Positions 7,275-15,715 are shown, counted from the first letter of the stretch. The stretch: 29,255 nucleotides of DNA from Oxalobacteraceae bacterium (GCA_003537575.1 DPRS01000003.1:12647-41901), one strand, 5' to 3'. The notes: generated by a model not told the origin, from the letters alone. Made by a program: numbers and translations.

Positions 7275-8573
7275 TCAATATATTTCCGGGTTCGGATCGG
7301 TCTTTTCCATTTCCAGCGACGCTGCCAGCAGGGCCAGGCGCGCCACCACGCCGTACATGTAGAAACGGTTGGGCGCGGTGGTGCCGGGCTTGGCTTTCAG
7401 GTCGGGCAAGGCATGCTGCTGGGCGAAGGCTAGCGGCACGAAATGCGCGCCGGGCGCGTTGAGATTTTCATCGACGCCGCGTTCGGCATGCACACGGTAG
7501 AAACCCCCAACCACGTAGCGGTCGATCATGTAGACCACCGGCTCGGCGACCGCATCGTTGATGTGCTCGAAAGTATGTACGCCTTCCTGGATGATGACGT
7601 CGCTGACTTGCAGGCCTTCCTTGACCACCGCCATCTTGTTGCGCTGCTTGCGGTTCAGGTCCTTGACTTCGGAAGCGTCGCGCACGGTCATGATGCCCAT
7701 GCCGTAGGTGCCGGCATCGGCCTTGACGATCACGAACGGCGTTTCCTTGATGCCGTATTCCTTGTATTTCTTGCGGATCTTGGCCAGCACGCTGTCGACG
7801 CTGGTGGCCAGGCAGTCCTCGCCGGTGCGCTCGTGGAAATTGATCTGGCCGCACCTGGCGAAATAGGGATTCAGCATCCACTGGTCGACATCGATCAGCT
7901 TGGCGAATTTTTTCACCACTTCATCGTAGGCGGAAAAGTGATTGCTCTTCCTCCGCACCGCCCAGCCGGCGTGCAGCGGCGGCAGCAGGTTTTGCTCCTG
8001 CAGGTTTTCCAGGATCGGCGGAATGCCGGAAGACAGGTCATTGTTCAGCAAGACCGTGCAGGGATCGAAATTCTTCAAGCCGACGCGGCGGCCATTCTGG
8101 ATACGCTCGAGCGGCTCCATGGTCAGGGTAGTGCCATCCGGCAGTTCGATCGGCGTCGGCGCCGTCACATCCGGCGACAGCGACCCCAGACGCACGTTAA
8201 GGCCGGTCTGGCGGAAGATTTGCATCAGCCGGGCGACGTTTTGCAGGTAAAACGTATTGCGGGTATGGTTTTCCGGGATCAGCAGCAAATTCTTAGCATC
8301 CGGGCAATATTTCTCAATCGCTGCCATGGCTGCCTGCACTGCCAGCGGCAACATTTCCGGCGACAGATTGTTAAAGCCGCCAGGAAACAGATTGGTATCG
8401 ACTGGCGCCAGCTTGTAGCCGGCGTTACGCAAATCCACCGAGCAATAAAACGGCGGCGTGTGCTCTTGCCATTCGAGCCGGAACCAGCGCTCAATGGCCG
8501 GGGTGGCTTTCAGGATTTTCTTTTCGAGGTCGAGCAGCGGCCCATTCAAGGCCGTGACCAGATGCGGAACCAT
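7275..8573 (-). CDS. gshA: Glutamate-cysteine ligase (proteobacterial GshA type, TIGR02049-like)
   Basis: 432-residue enzyme for the first, rate-limiting step of glutathione synthesis, joining glutamate and cysteine. It resembles the family described from Acidithiobacillus and found in many betaproteobacteria, not the E. coli GshA. Typical stretches are VDLRNAGYKLAPVDTNLFPGGFNNL (starting near residue 46), NNDLSSGIPP (about 177), KADAGTYGMGI (284-294), and DRYVVGGFYRVH with ENLNAPGAHF nearer the C-terminus. The ATG at 8573 is preceded by AAAGGG with good spacing; the GTG two codons upstream is too close to it. It heads gshA-gshB-EIIA-ptsH-ptsI, all on one strand. Confidence 0.93.
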   Translation of the reverse strand: MVPHLVTALNGPLLDLEKKILKATPAIERWFRLEWQEHTPPFYCSVDLRNAGYKLAPVDTNLFPGGFNNLSPEMLPLAVQAAMAAIEKYCPDAKNLLLIPENHTRNTFYLQNVARLMQIFRQTGLNVRLGSLSPDVTAPTPIELPDGTTLTMEPLERIQNGRRVGLKNFDPCTVLLNNDLSSGIPPILENLQEQNLLPPLHAGWAVRRKSNHFSAYDEVVKKFAKLIDVDQWMLNPYFARCGQINFHERTGEDCLATSVDSVLAKIRKKYKEYGIKETPFVIVKADAGTYGMGIMTVRDASEVKDLNRKQRNKMAVVKEGLQVSDVIIQEGVHTFEHINDAVAEPVVYMIDRYVVGGFYRVHAERGVDENLNAPGAHFVPLAFAQQHALPDLKAKPGTTAPNRFYMYGVVARLALLAASLEMEKTDPNPEIY

Positions 8574-8735
8574 ATACACCCTTTAACAAACAATTGAGTC
8601 TCGTTGCGGATTTTAGCGGTAATCGACGCTTTACGTGCGCAAGATACACAAACGGCAACAAACGAATCAGAAGGCCTGCGCATGGCCTTCGAGCTTGTCT
8701 AGATAGGGACGAATTGCGGAATTTAAAGACGGGAT

Positions 8736-8764
8736 AAAAAAAAGCGCCTCATGACGAGGCGCTT
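8736..8764 (-). terminator. Rho-independent terminator after amtB
   Basis: Read leftwards, the 9-base perfect stem AAGCGCCTC/GAGGCGCTT (8756-8764 with 8742-8750) has a 5-base loop and is followed directly by eight T residues (complement of 8736-8743). It lies about 55 bases past the amtB stop and separates the nitrogen operon from the glutathione/PTS operon. Confidence 0.93.
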
Positions 8765-8818
8765 GTAAATACCCGATGCGGGCCGGAGAAGTTTTATTGC
8801 CAGCTTGTCACTTTTTAA

Positions 8819-10375
8819 TCAATAGTGATACGCCTTTTCGCCATGACTGGAGATATCCAGGCCTTCGCGTTCCTGCTCTTCCGCCACGCGTAAGCCGATG
8901 ACCAGGTCGACCAGCTTGTAGGCGATGAAGGAAACGACGCCGGACAGGATGATCGTCACCAGCACGCCCTGGGTCTGGATCCAGACCTGGCTGGCGATCG
9001 AGTACTCCGGGGCGACCGCGTTGGCGACATAATCGTAGATACCGGAACCACCGAGGGAGGGCGAAGCGAACACGCCGGTCAGGATCGCGCCGAGAATGCC
9101 GCCGACGCCATGCACGCCGAATACGTCGAGCGAATCGTCGGCGCCCAGCATGCGCTTCAAGCCGTTCACGCCCCACAGACAGACGATGCCAGACAGCAAT
9201 CCGATCACCAGGGCGCCCATCACGCCGACGAAACCGGCTGCCGGGGTGATGGCCACCAGGCCGGCCACGGCGCCGGAAGCTGCGCCCAGCATCGAGGGCT
9301 TGCCTTTGACCACCCATTCGCCGAAAGTCCAGGTCACGACGGCCGCGGCAGTCGCCAGCAGGGTATTGACGATCGCCAGGGCGGTCAGGCCGTTGGCTTC
9401 CAGACCGGAACCGGCGTTAAAGCCGAACCAGCCCACCCACAGCAGCGAAGCGCCGATCATGGTCATGGTCAGCGAATGCGGCGCCATCGATTCCCGGCCG
9501 TAGCCGATACGCTTGCCAATGACGTAGGCACCCACCAGACCGGCAATGGCGGCATTGATGTGCACCACGGTGCCGCCGGCAAAGTCGAGCGCCCCTTTCT
9601 GGAACAGCCAGCCGGCGGTGGCAGTCGCCGCTTCCGCAGCCGCTGCGTCGGTGTAGGCATCCGGGCCGGCCCAGAACCAGACCATGTGCGCCATCGGCAG
9701 GTAGGCGAAAGTGAACCACAGTACGATGAAGGCCAGCAGGGCGGAGAACTTGATGCGCTCGGCAAAGGCGCCGATGATCAGGCCGCAGGTGATAGCCGCA
9801 AACGTCGCCTGGAAGGCAACGAAGGTGAACTCGGGAATCACTACGCCCTTGCTGAAGGTCGCCGCCATGGTCTCAATCGTAATACCGCTCAGGAACAGAC
9901 GATCGAAGGAGCCGATGAAGCTGCCGCCCGTGGTGAATGCCAGCGAGTAGCCGTAGATGCACCACAGCACGACCACCAGTGAAAACACCATGAAAACCTG
10001 CATCAGCACCGACAGCATGTTCTTCGAACGGACCAGTCCGCCGTAGAACAGGGCCAGGCCGGGAATCGACATCATGATCACCAGGATAGTTGCGGTCGAC
10101 ATCCAGGCGACATCGCCCTTGTTGGCGGTCGGCGCGGCCGGGGCGGCCGCCGGTTCAGCCGCTGCCGCAGCAACAGCCGGGGCTGTTGTCGGAGCAGTCG
10201 CGGCAGCCGCCGCTTCTGCAGGCGCGGGAGTTGCCGTTGCCGCCTCAGTTACGGCCGGCGCCGCCACGGCAGCCGGAGCCGCCGCATCGTCCGCAGCCAT
10301 GGCCGCCGGCGCCAGGCCGACTGCAGCCAGCAGTGCGGCTGCCGCCAGGAAACGTGCAAAGAAAGTTTTCATCAT
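8819..10375 (-). CDS. amtB: Ammonium channel/transporter AmtB with Ala-rich N-terminal linker
   Basis: 518-residue precursor. Residues 1-27 are a signal peptide (MMKTFFARFLAAAALLAAVG, then PAAMA). About 60 residues of Ala/Pro/Thr-rich sequence follow (28-86), then the Amt core from about 88. The pore twin histidines are His272 (GGTVVHINA) and His422 (VHGVGG). The C-terminal EGLDISSHGEKAYHY is the conserved cytoplasmic tail that GlnK binds. The start at 10375 has AAGGAG 3 bases upstream of its ATG; the second ATG at 10372 is equally possible. It lies 7 bases after glnK, the usual glnK-amtB pair. The long periplasmic Ala-rich linker is unusual against E. coli AmtB. Confidence 0.94.
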   Translation of the reverse strand: MMKTFFARFLAAAALLAAVGLAPAAMAADDAAAPAAVAAPAVTEAATATPAPAEAAAAATAPTTAPAVAAAAAEPAAAPAAPTANKGDVAWMSTATILVIMMSIPGLALFYGGLVRSKNMLSVLMQVFMVFSLVVVLWCIYGYSLAFTTGGSFIGSFDRLFLSGITIETMAATFSKGVVIPEFTFVAFQATFAAITCGLIIGAFAERIKFSALLAFIVLWFTFAYLPMAHMVWFWAGPDAYTDAAAAEAATATAGWLFQKGALDFAGGTVVHINAAIAGLVGAYVIGKRIGYGRESMAPHSLTMTMIGASLLWVGWFGFNAGSGLEANGLTALAIVNTLLATAAAVVTWTFGEWVVKGKPSMLGAASGAVAGLVAITPAAGFVGVMGALVIGLLSGIVCLWGVNGLKRMLGADDSLDVFGVHGVGGILGAILTGVFASPSLGGSGIYDYVANAVAPEYSIASQVWIQTQGVLVTIILSGVVSFIAYKLVDLVIGLRVAEEQEREGLDISSHGEKAYHY

Positions 10376-10382
10376 TGTCTCC

Positions 10383-10721
10383 TTAGAGGGCTTCTTTACC
10401 GGTTTCGCCGGTACGAATACGCACGACTTGCTGCAGATCATAGACGAAAATCTTGCCGTCGCCGATCTTGCCGGTGCGCGCCGAGGTTTCGATCGCCTCG
10501 ATGGCACGCTCGACGATGTCGTCATCGACCGCCGCCTCGATTTTGGTCTTCGGCAGGAAATCGACCACATACTCGGCGCCGCGATACAGCTCGGTATGCC
10601 CCTTCTGGCGGCCGAAGCCCTTGACCTCGGTGACGGTAATGCCTTGCACCCCGATGGCGGACAAGGCTTCCCGCACTTCATCAAGCTTGAAGGGTTTGAT
10701 GATGGCAGTAATCAGTTTCAT
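10383..10721 (-). CDS. glnK: Nitrogen regulatory protein PII (GlnK)
   Basis: 112-residue PII signal protein, the family's normal length. Tyr51 in the T-loop (YRGAEYVVDFLPK) is the uridylylation site, and the C-terminal GKIGDGKIFV binds ATP. PII senses glutamine, 2-oxoglutarate and ATP/ADP; next to amtB it most likely blocks the channel when ammonium is plentiful. The ribosome site AGAGG is 6 bases from the ATG. It lies 20 bases after the porin gene and 7 before amtB, so all three form one operon under the sigma-54 promoter at 11548-11564. Confidence 0.96.
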   Translation of the reverse strand: MKLITAIIKPFKLDEVREALSAIGVQGITVTEVKGFGRQKGHTELYRGAEYVVDFLPKTKIEAAVDDDIVERAIEAIETSARTGKIGDGKIFVYDLQQVVRIRTGETGKEAL

Positions 10722-10741
10722 GGGAACCTCTTGCGGATGGA

Positions 10742-11485
10742 TTAGAAGGTTTTTGAAATCGAAAAAACGACCGTGTCCTTGCTGACGTCTTTCGACTTGG
10801 TGCCGGCGGCATTCGCAAAGGTATAACTGGTCTTGCTGGCATTGTTGCCGACATATGCCAGGCCGAGCGTGGCGAAGCCGAAGTCGCGCGACACGCCGAT
10901 CTTGTAGTCGGTATAGTCGAAGGCGCCGGCATTCTCGAACTTCTGCCGGCCGACGTGCAGGCCGAGCGTGGTCTTGTCGGCGATTTCAAAGTTCGCGTTC
11001 ACATCCAGGTAATAAGAGCCGTCGGCGTTGGTGAAGCCGAAGTATTCGTCGCTGACTGCATGGCTGTACTTGGCCGAGAACCACTTATAGGATGCGCCGA
11101 CATACAGCTCGAGCGCATCCGCCTTCACGCCGGCGATCCTCGCCCCCGGATAGTAATATTTCAACAGGCCGACATCGGCGGTCAGGCCTGCCACAGGTTC
11201 AAACTTGTAGCCGCCATAAAAATCCATCTCAAGGCTGGCGCCATTCGGGTACTGGTTGCCGCTGACATTGGAGTTCCAGTTGCCGACGTAGAAACCGCTG
11301 GAATGCGCATAATCAAAGCCGCCCTGCACTGTCGGCTCGCGGAAAGTTTGAGAGATGCCACGGAAACGGTAATCCGAAGCGACCGTCAGGTTGCCGGTAA
11401 AGGTATGGGGCGATACCGGCTCGGCGGCAAAAGCCGGGGCAGTGAAGCCGGCAAAGACGGCAGCGGCGAGCATGAGTTTTTTCAT
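10742..11485 (-). CDS. TorF-family putative outer-membrane porin (Gcw_chp type)
   Basis: 247-residue exported protein with signal peptide MKKLMLAAAVFAGFTAPAFA (about 1-20). The mature part opens with FTGNLTVASDYRFRGISQTF, the hallmark of the Gcw_chp/TorF family, and consists of alternating amphipathic strands ending in ISKTF with a terminal Phe, as outer-membrane barrels do. No substrate is established. Its place as first gene of the glnK-amtB operon suggests passage of small nitrogen compounds under nitrogen limitation, which is inference. The ribosome site is AGGGAAG, about 8 bases upstream. Confidence 0.88.
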   Translation of the reverse strand: MKKLMLAAAVFAGFTAPAFAAEPVSPHTFTGNLTVASDYRFRGISQTFREPTVQGGFDYAHSSGFYVGNWNSNVSGNQYPNGASLEMDFYGGYKFEPVAGLTADVGLLKYYYPGARIAGVKADALELYVGASYKWFSAKYSHAVSDEYFGFTNADGSYYLDVNANFEIADKTTLGLHVGRQKFENAGAFDYTDYKIGVSRDFGFATLGLAYVGNNASKTSYTFANAAGTKSKDVSKDTVVFSISKTF

Positions 11486-11547
11486 GATTATCTTCCCTGT
11501 GAGTGTTAAGGTAAAAAACGCTTGATGATGTAAGCTTTACCCTGATT

Positions 11548-11564
11548 AGCAGGAGCCGTGCCAA
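11548..11564 (-). promoter_or_regulatory. Sigma-54 (-24/-12) promoter of porin-glnK-amtB
   Basis: On the minus strand the sequence reads TTGGCACGGCTCCTGCT. The invariant GG and GC are exactly 10 bases apart, and the match to TGGCACGN4TTGCW has one mismatch. Expected transcription start is near 11537, about 50 bases before the porin ATG. A near-consensus NtrC site lies about 115 bases upstream of that start. Confidence 0.87.
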
Positions 11565-11645
11565 CCTATTTCCGTGCAAATGAATTACTGATTTGCTAAA
11601 TTGAATTACTTAACTGCAAAAACATGCGTCAAGCGCGAGTAGAAT

Positions 11646-11662
11646 TGCACCGTTACGGGGCA
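11646..11662. promoter_or_regulatory. Candidate NtrC binding site
   Basis: TGCACCGTTACGGGGCA matches the palindromic NtrC consensus TGCACC-N5-GGTGCA at 11 of 12 specified bases. It is centred about 117 bases upstream of the predicted sigma-54 start of the porin-glnK-amtB operon, a normal enhancer distance. It also lies about 55 bases before the ubiK ATG on the other strand. Confidence 0.7.
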
Positions 11663-11716
11663 ACCCATTGGAACCGCATCAAAATAGTGCTTTTTAAAGC
11701 CCACGAAAGGATCATC

Positions 11717-11959
11717 ATGAACAAGCCTAATTTCCTCGACGACTTGCAAGCCAAGATTCAGCAAGCGATTGATCATTCTCCGGTTAAAGATGTAGAAAAG
11801 AATGTCAAGGCCATGCTTAGTCAAGGTTTTTCGCGCCTTGATCTTGTGACCCGGGAAGAATTCGACATCCACGTCCAGGTACTGGCGAAAACCCGCGCCA
11901 AGCTGGAAGAACTGGAAGTGCGCGTAGCTGAACTGGAAGAGCAGCTCAAGAATAAATAA
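11717..11959 (+). CDS. ubiK: Ubiquinone biosynthesis accessory factor UbiK (YqiC/BMFP family)
   Basis: 80-residue protein with a C-terminal coiled coil (about 50-80: VLAKTRAKLEELEVRVAELEEQL), preceded by the family stretch VKDVEKNVKAMLSQGFSRLDLVTREEFD. UbiK works with UbiJ in the soluble lipid-binding complex for aerobic ubiquinone synthesis. The ATG at 11717 has AAAGGA 6 bases upstream; the frame is open further up but lacks a ribosome site. In many Burkholderiales comM follows directly; here about 4.1 kb of other DNA lies between them. Confidence 0.92.
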   Translation: MNKPNFLDDLQAKIQQAIDHSPVKDVEKNVKAMLSQGFSRLDLVTREEFDIHVQVLAKTRAKLEELEVRVAELEEQLKNK

Positions 11960-13099
11960 GCCAAGCGCTTTCCTTGAATCGCCGTCCGCATCAGGCGGAA
12001 GGCGAACTGGAACTGCCAAGCTGGAACTGCATTTCCTGCATCCGGCTGACCAGCCGGAGGCCGCAGGAGTCTGTGTCGGCGGCATCACTGTCGCCTTTAC
12101 GGACCAACTAGGCAGAGACCGGGGTGTCATGATTGCCATCATCAAGGCAGTCATTGCTCGCCTTGAGCAGCACAAACACCACAAACCTCCATTAGCCTGA
12201 ACTGATGGAATGGCAGCACCCAGTAATGCTGCTTGCACCTCCCTATTATGCGAACCGAGTCGATCCTGTTTATCGCAGGGACGTTTGTTGAAGAACACGT
12301 GGCCCAGGGAGTTTTCCCCCATATGAATTTGCGGTTGAGGTATCTCAACCGCTTCTGGGTATCGCCGCCTAGAGTGCGAACATGGATTGAACAATGCGCT
12401 TGTATCGCTGCTGACTGTAGAGACATTGATTCGCCCCAGGCCATACCAGTATTCCTTTGCGGTTTCATATTGCATCGCTCGCATCTGCGCAAATCAAGGC
12501 ATTTTGCAGTGAGCGCCAAGATGATGTCGTCGGCATGCATGGTGAAGCAGGAAACGTTTTTGAGCGCATGATCGAGTAGCAATTTGTGAGTTTTTCACAG
12601 ATATTGGCTCACCGCGCTGTACAAGGATAGACGCATTCAAGGAACACCCATCTCCGCCAAGCATGATATCGCCAGCACGCCTGGCAATGCAGCGGGAATG
12701 AGCCTGACCGCCATTTAACTCCCTCTGTTTCGAGTTACCGATCTACCGGTGGCAACTGATGTCTTTGCCACTAACGGCGTACAGGGCCGCAATTGTTCTC
12801 GCGTCTGTTCACCAGCCTGCGAGGAAATGCTTTTTCGAGTTAGCGTGCCTCAACAGGTTATCCATTGATCGAGAAACTGGCTGCAACTTCACCGCGTGCG
12901 GCGAAGACGCTAATGGAGAATACAAAACATAAACAAACAGCATGTGATAGCGGTGGCATCCAATTTACGGCATCTCCCATAGTAGAGAACCGAGGTCGGC
13001 GATGCGCATCACCCTTGGGGAAGGCACAGGCTGACAAGAGCCGCAACAAGGCCATGAAAAACAGCAGGGGGCTACTTTATCTTCCTTTAAAGGTGCACC
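11960..13099. other. 1.1-kb stretch without a supportable gene, possibly decayed insert
   Basis: No frame here has family-like sequence, a good start and neighbour-like codon use together. The best pieces are a plus-strand frame ending at about 12199, whose last codons read GVMIAIIKAVIARLEQHK and which lacks a clear start, and minus-strand frames across about 12150-12580. Two perfect inverted repeats stand out: GCGGTTGAG-GTAT-CTCAACCGC (12331-12352) and GTGGCAA-N9-TTGCCAC (12749-12771). Base composition looks less GC-rich than the flanking operons. It may be gene remnants plus the promoter region of the large exported protein that follows. Confidence 0.45.
12331..12352. repeat. Perfect 9-bp inverted repeat with 4-base loop
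   Basis: GCGGTTGAG and CTCAACCGC flank GTAT. There is no T-run on either side, so it is not a standard terminator. It could be an operator or a structural remnant. Confidence 0.5.
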
Positions 13100-15715
13100 A
13101 TGACTTTACGTTTTAATAGAAAGATCACATTGCCAAGAGCTATGCTGGCGGCAGTGATCGTTTCAGTCCTTTCCATGTCAGGACCGGCATCTGCCCAGGT
13201 TACGGAAACAACGACAACCACTCCAGGAACTACTGCCACATCTCCGGAAACTACCGTCACATCGCCGGAAACTACTGCTACTACCCCGGAGACTACTGCA
13301 ACATCTCCGGAGACTACCGCCACATCCCCGGAAACCACCGCTACATCCCCGGAAACCACCGCTACATCCCCGGAAACCACCGCTACATCTCCGGAAACCA
13401 CCGCCACATCTCCGGAAACCACCGCTACATCTCCGGAAACCACCGCTACATCCCCGGAAACCACCGCTACATCTCCGGAAACCACCGCTACATCTCCGGA
13501 AACTACTGTTACATTCCCGGAGACCACCGCCACTACTACGGACACTTCTGCCACTACTACGGAAACCTCCGCCACTACTACGCACACCACTACTCCTACA
13601 ACGTTGCCCCCAAAGACAGTATCGTTCCTGCGCTTGATGGCGACGCCGGCTCAGGGTGAGGCCGGCAAAAATGTCAGCTTTGAGGTTCAGGCTACTTATG
13701 CTCCATTAGATAAGCAACTTCAGACGCCTCCCATGGCACCTCCCTCTGGCAATGTCTCAATACGGTTCCAGGGAAAAAACTGTACTGCGTCGTTAAGTAC
13801 TGCGCAGGGAACGCCTCCAGATCAACGGATCTCGTCAGGCACTTGCGTGATTCAGAACGTATCAGCGGGCCAAAGCAACGCCACTGCCGATTACCAAGGT
13901 GACCAGAATTACGGGCCTGGCACAATCAGCCTGTCATACACTGTCGCCCCGGCCACTCAACAAGGCGGCGCGCCAAATCCGAACGCTCCCGCCATGCCGG
14001 TTATCAGCCTGGAGCCAAGTTCCGACACAGGGTTCAGCAATTCCGATGCGAAGACCAACGATGACACACCAACCTTGCGTGTGATTCTCACCGACGGCGG
14101 ACCTAATGCGCACAAGCTCGACGACGTCGTAAAAATATATCTGAGTAATGGAAGTGAAGTCGCAAGCGTGCCCTTGACTCCGAGCAATACTACCAGCACA
14201 GCGCTTCTTGTAACGACCAGCCCCCTAGGCGCTGACGGCCCCAAGATCTTGACGGCCAAGGTAGTACGTGGCGCGGTAATGTCTCCTGCATCCCCGCCAT
14301 TGTCGCTCGCACTCGACAGAACGGCTCCAGCGCTGACATCCGCCTCCATCAACGGCGCAATTGTCAGAGTGAATTACGCTGAGACAGGAAGCGGAATTGA
14401 TGACAGCACCACGATCCCGTCAGCCCTGTTCACGCTGATCACGGGCGTCAGGACGGCCAATACTCCGGTGCGCAGCGCGGTGAATAAAGCCAACAATACC
14501 GTGACCCTTGAACTCGCCACACCAGTGATCACCCAGGAGCCAGTCAGGCTCAATTACGACAGCGATCCAAAGGGCGTGCGCGACATCGCGGGTAACTTGG
14601 CAACCTCCGTCACCACCCTCCAAATGACCAACTTGACGCCCAAGCCAGAAGACCCCAAACCTCAGCCTCAGACGGGATCGGGATCGGGATCGGGATCGGG
14701 TCCGTCCGTAACGCAGCCCCCGCCGCAAAAGGTGGCGCCGCCGCCAAACAGCAACGTGATCGTCACCAATATCACGCCGTCGCAGCCTGCAATCATCAAC
14801 ACGAGCGCCGCCCGGTTCAATTCGCCTGCCGGCATCGCACGCGACAAGCAGGGCAATCTTTATGTCACTGACCAGAAGAATTACACGGTCCGCAAGATTG
14901 CCGTGAGCGGCGCAGTGACGACGGTGGCCGGCAAGGCAGGGGAAAGCGCGCACATGGATGGCCCCGTTGGAACGTCACGATTCCTCGCACCCGGCGCCAT
15001 CGCAGTGGACCAGGCAGGCAACTTGTATGTTGTGGATAACCGCGACCTCAGGAAAATCGGCACTGACGGGAATGTCACCACAATGGTGACAACGCCAGGG
15101 GATCCGGCATTACGCGGGCCGAACACTTTCGGTCTGCCCGCTGGTCTTGCGACAGACAAGGCGGGCAACATCTTCATCGCCGATTATCTCGTCGGAGTAA
15201 TCTGGAAGGTAACCCCGGAGGGAAAAGTGGCGCGGTTCGTCACGATTGGGCAGGGTATTGCCAATCTTGCCGGCGCCGGGCCCTCCGGCATAGCGATTGA
15301 TGCGGCGGACAATTTGTATGTGTCCGACCTGCCTTACAGCCTCAATGCCGGCGGTTTCAGCTCGATCCACAAGGTGGCGCCCGACAGCAAAGTAACCCTG
15401 CTGCATGGTCCCGGACTTGGCCTGGTCAATGCGCGGGGCATCGGCATCGATGCCAAGGGTGATCTCTTCATCAACGAGAATCTCCTCATCGTCAAGATCG
15501 CAGTACAAGGTAACACGATGACGGCGTATCAATTACCATCCAGCCCGGGAGGAGGCTCCGTGTCCGCAGCCAGTGTCGCATTGAATCCGGAATCAAGCGC
15601 AGTCTATTTTACCGATGCGGCCAAACATACTGTTAACCGCCTTGATCCGGATGGCAAAATTACCATCATTGCCGGGCGCGTCGGAGAGGTTGGTGCAGTT
15701 GACATAGAAAAGTGA
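13100..15715 (+). CDS. Large exported protein: Thr-rich heptads, Ig-like domains, NHL beta-propeller
   Basis: 871 residues. A signal peptide (1-33, ending SGPASA|Q) is followed by a Thr-rich region with 14 copies of (A/V)T(S/T/F)PETT (46-143) and three looser ATTTxTS units. Next come an Ig-like domain (about 170-285; two Cys in GKNCTASL and SGTCVIQN), a second Ig/adhesin-like part (about 290-515, with VRLNYDSDPKGVRDIAGNLATS resembling cadherin-type or SwmB repeats), a Pro/Gly-Ser linker (about 517-555) and an NHL beta-propeller (about 565-871) with repeats of the type GIARDKQGNLYVTD. The start has AAAGG upstream. No anchor or sorting signal is seen. It is likely secreted or surface-bound, with a mucin-like stalk that could be O-glycosylated; function is unknown. 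It stands alone between ubiK and comM. Confidence 0.88.
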   Translation: MTLRFNRKITLPRAMLAAVIVSVLSMSGPASAQVTETTTTTPGTTATSPETTVTSPETTATTPETTATSPETTATSPETTATSPETTATSPETTATSPETTATSPETTATSPETTATSPETTATSPETTATSPETTVTFPETTATTTDTSATTTETSATTTHTTTPTTLPPKTVSFLRLMATPAQGEAGKNVSFEVQATYAPLDKQLQTPPMAPPSGNVSIRFQGKNCTASLSTAQGTPPDQRISSGTCVIQNVSAGQSNATADYQGDQNYGPGTISLSYTVAPATQQGGAPNPNAPAMPVISLEPSSDTGFSNSDAKTNDDTPTLRVILTDGGPNAHKLDDVVKIYLSNGSEVASVPLTPSNTTSTALLVTTSPLGADGPKILTAKVVRGAVMSPASPPLSLALDRTAPALTSASINGAIVRVNYAETGSGIDDSTTIPSALFTLITGVRTANTPVRSAVNKANNTVTLELATPVITQEPVRLNYDSDPKGVRDIAGNLATSVTTLQMTNLTPKPEDPKPQPQTGSGSGSGSGPSVTQPPPQKVAPPPNSNVIVTNITPSQPAIINTSAARFNSPAGIARDKQGNLYVTDQKNYTVRKIAVSGAVTTVAGKAGESAHMDGPVGTSRFLAPGAIAVDQAGNLYVVDNRDLRKIGTDGNVTTMVTTPGDPALRGPNTFGLPAGLATDKAGNIFIADYLVGVIWKVTPEGKVARFVTIGQGIANLAGAGPSGIAIDAADNLYVSDLPYSLNAGGFSSIHKVAPDSKVTLLHGPGLGLVNARGIGIDAKGDLFINENLLIVKIAVQGNTMTAYQLPSSPGGGSVSAASVALNPESSAVYFTDAAKHTVNRLDPDGKITIIAGRVGEVGAVDIEK
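13235..13528 (+). repeat. 14 tandem in-frame 21-bp repeats encoding (A/V)T(S/T/F)PETT
   Basis: Unit of the type GCTACATCTCCGGAAACCACC. The ten central copies all encode ATSPETT and differ only at silent positions (TCT/TCC, GAA/GAG, ACC/ACT). The edge copies are diverged (VTSPETT, ATTPETT, VTFPETT). Because 21 is a multiple of three, copy-number change alters stalk length without a frameshift. Confidence 0.95.
14674..14702 (+). repeat. Short GGGATC tandem repeat encoding a Gly-Ser linker
   Basis: About four hexamers of GGGATC, ending GGGTCC, encode GSGSGSGSG between the Ig-like part and the NHL propeller. It is an in-frame simple repeat. Confidence 0.85.

Noticed and set aside
8671..8689. AAGGCC-N7-GGCCTT hairpin upstream of gshA
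   Set aside because: Short stem without T-run, in the gshA leader region; too little to call a regulatory element.
11606..12582. Minus-strand frames overlapping ubiK and the gap after it
   Set aside because: Part is the shadow of ubiK, and the rest has no recognisable domain or ribosome site. A decayed gene cannot be excluded without a translated search.
12865..13116. Plus-strand 83-codon frame before the large exported protein
   Set aside because: No ribosome site or family resemblance, and it runs into the better supported start at 13100.
13235..13528. CRISPR-like regular repeats
   Set aside because: The 21-bp units are directly adjacent without spacers and are in frame in a coding region.
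13087..13590. Long minus-strand frame of Val/Ser/Gly-type repeats
   Set aside because: It is the complement of the Thr-rich 21-bp repeats of the plus-strand gene, which has a signal peptide, ribosome site and domains.
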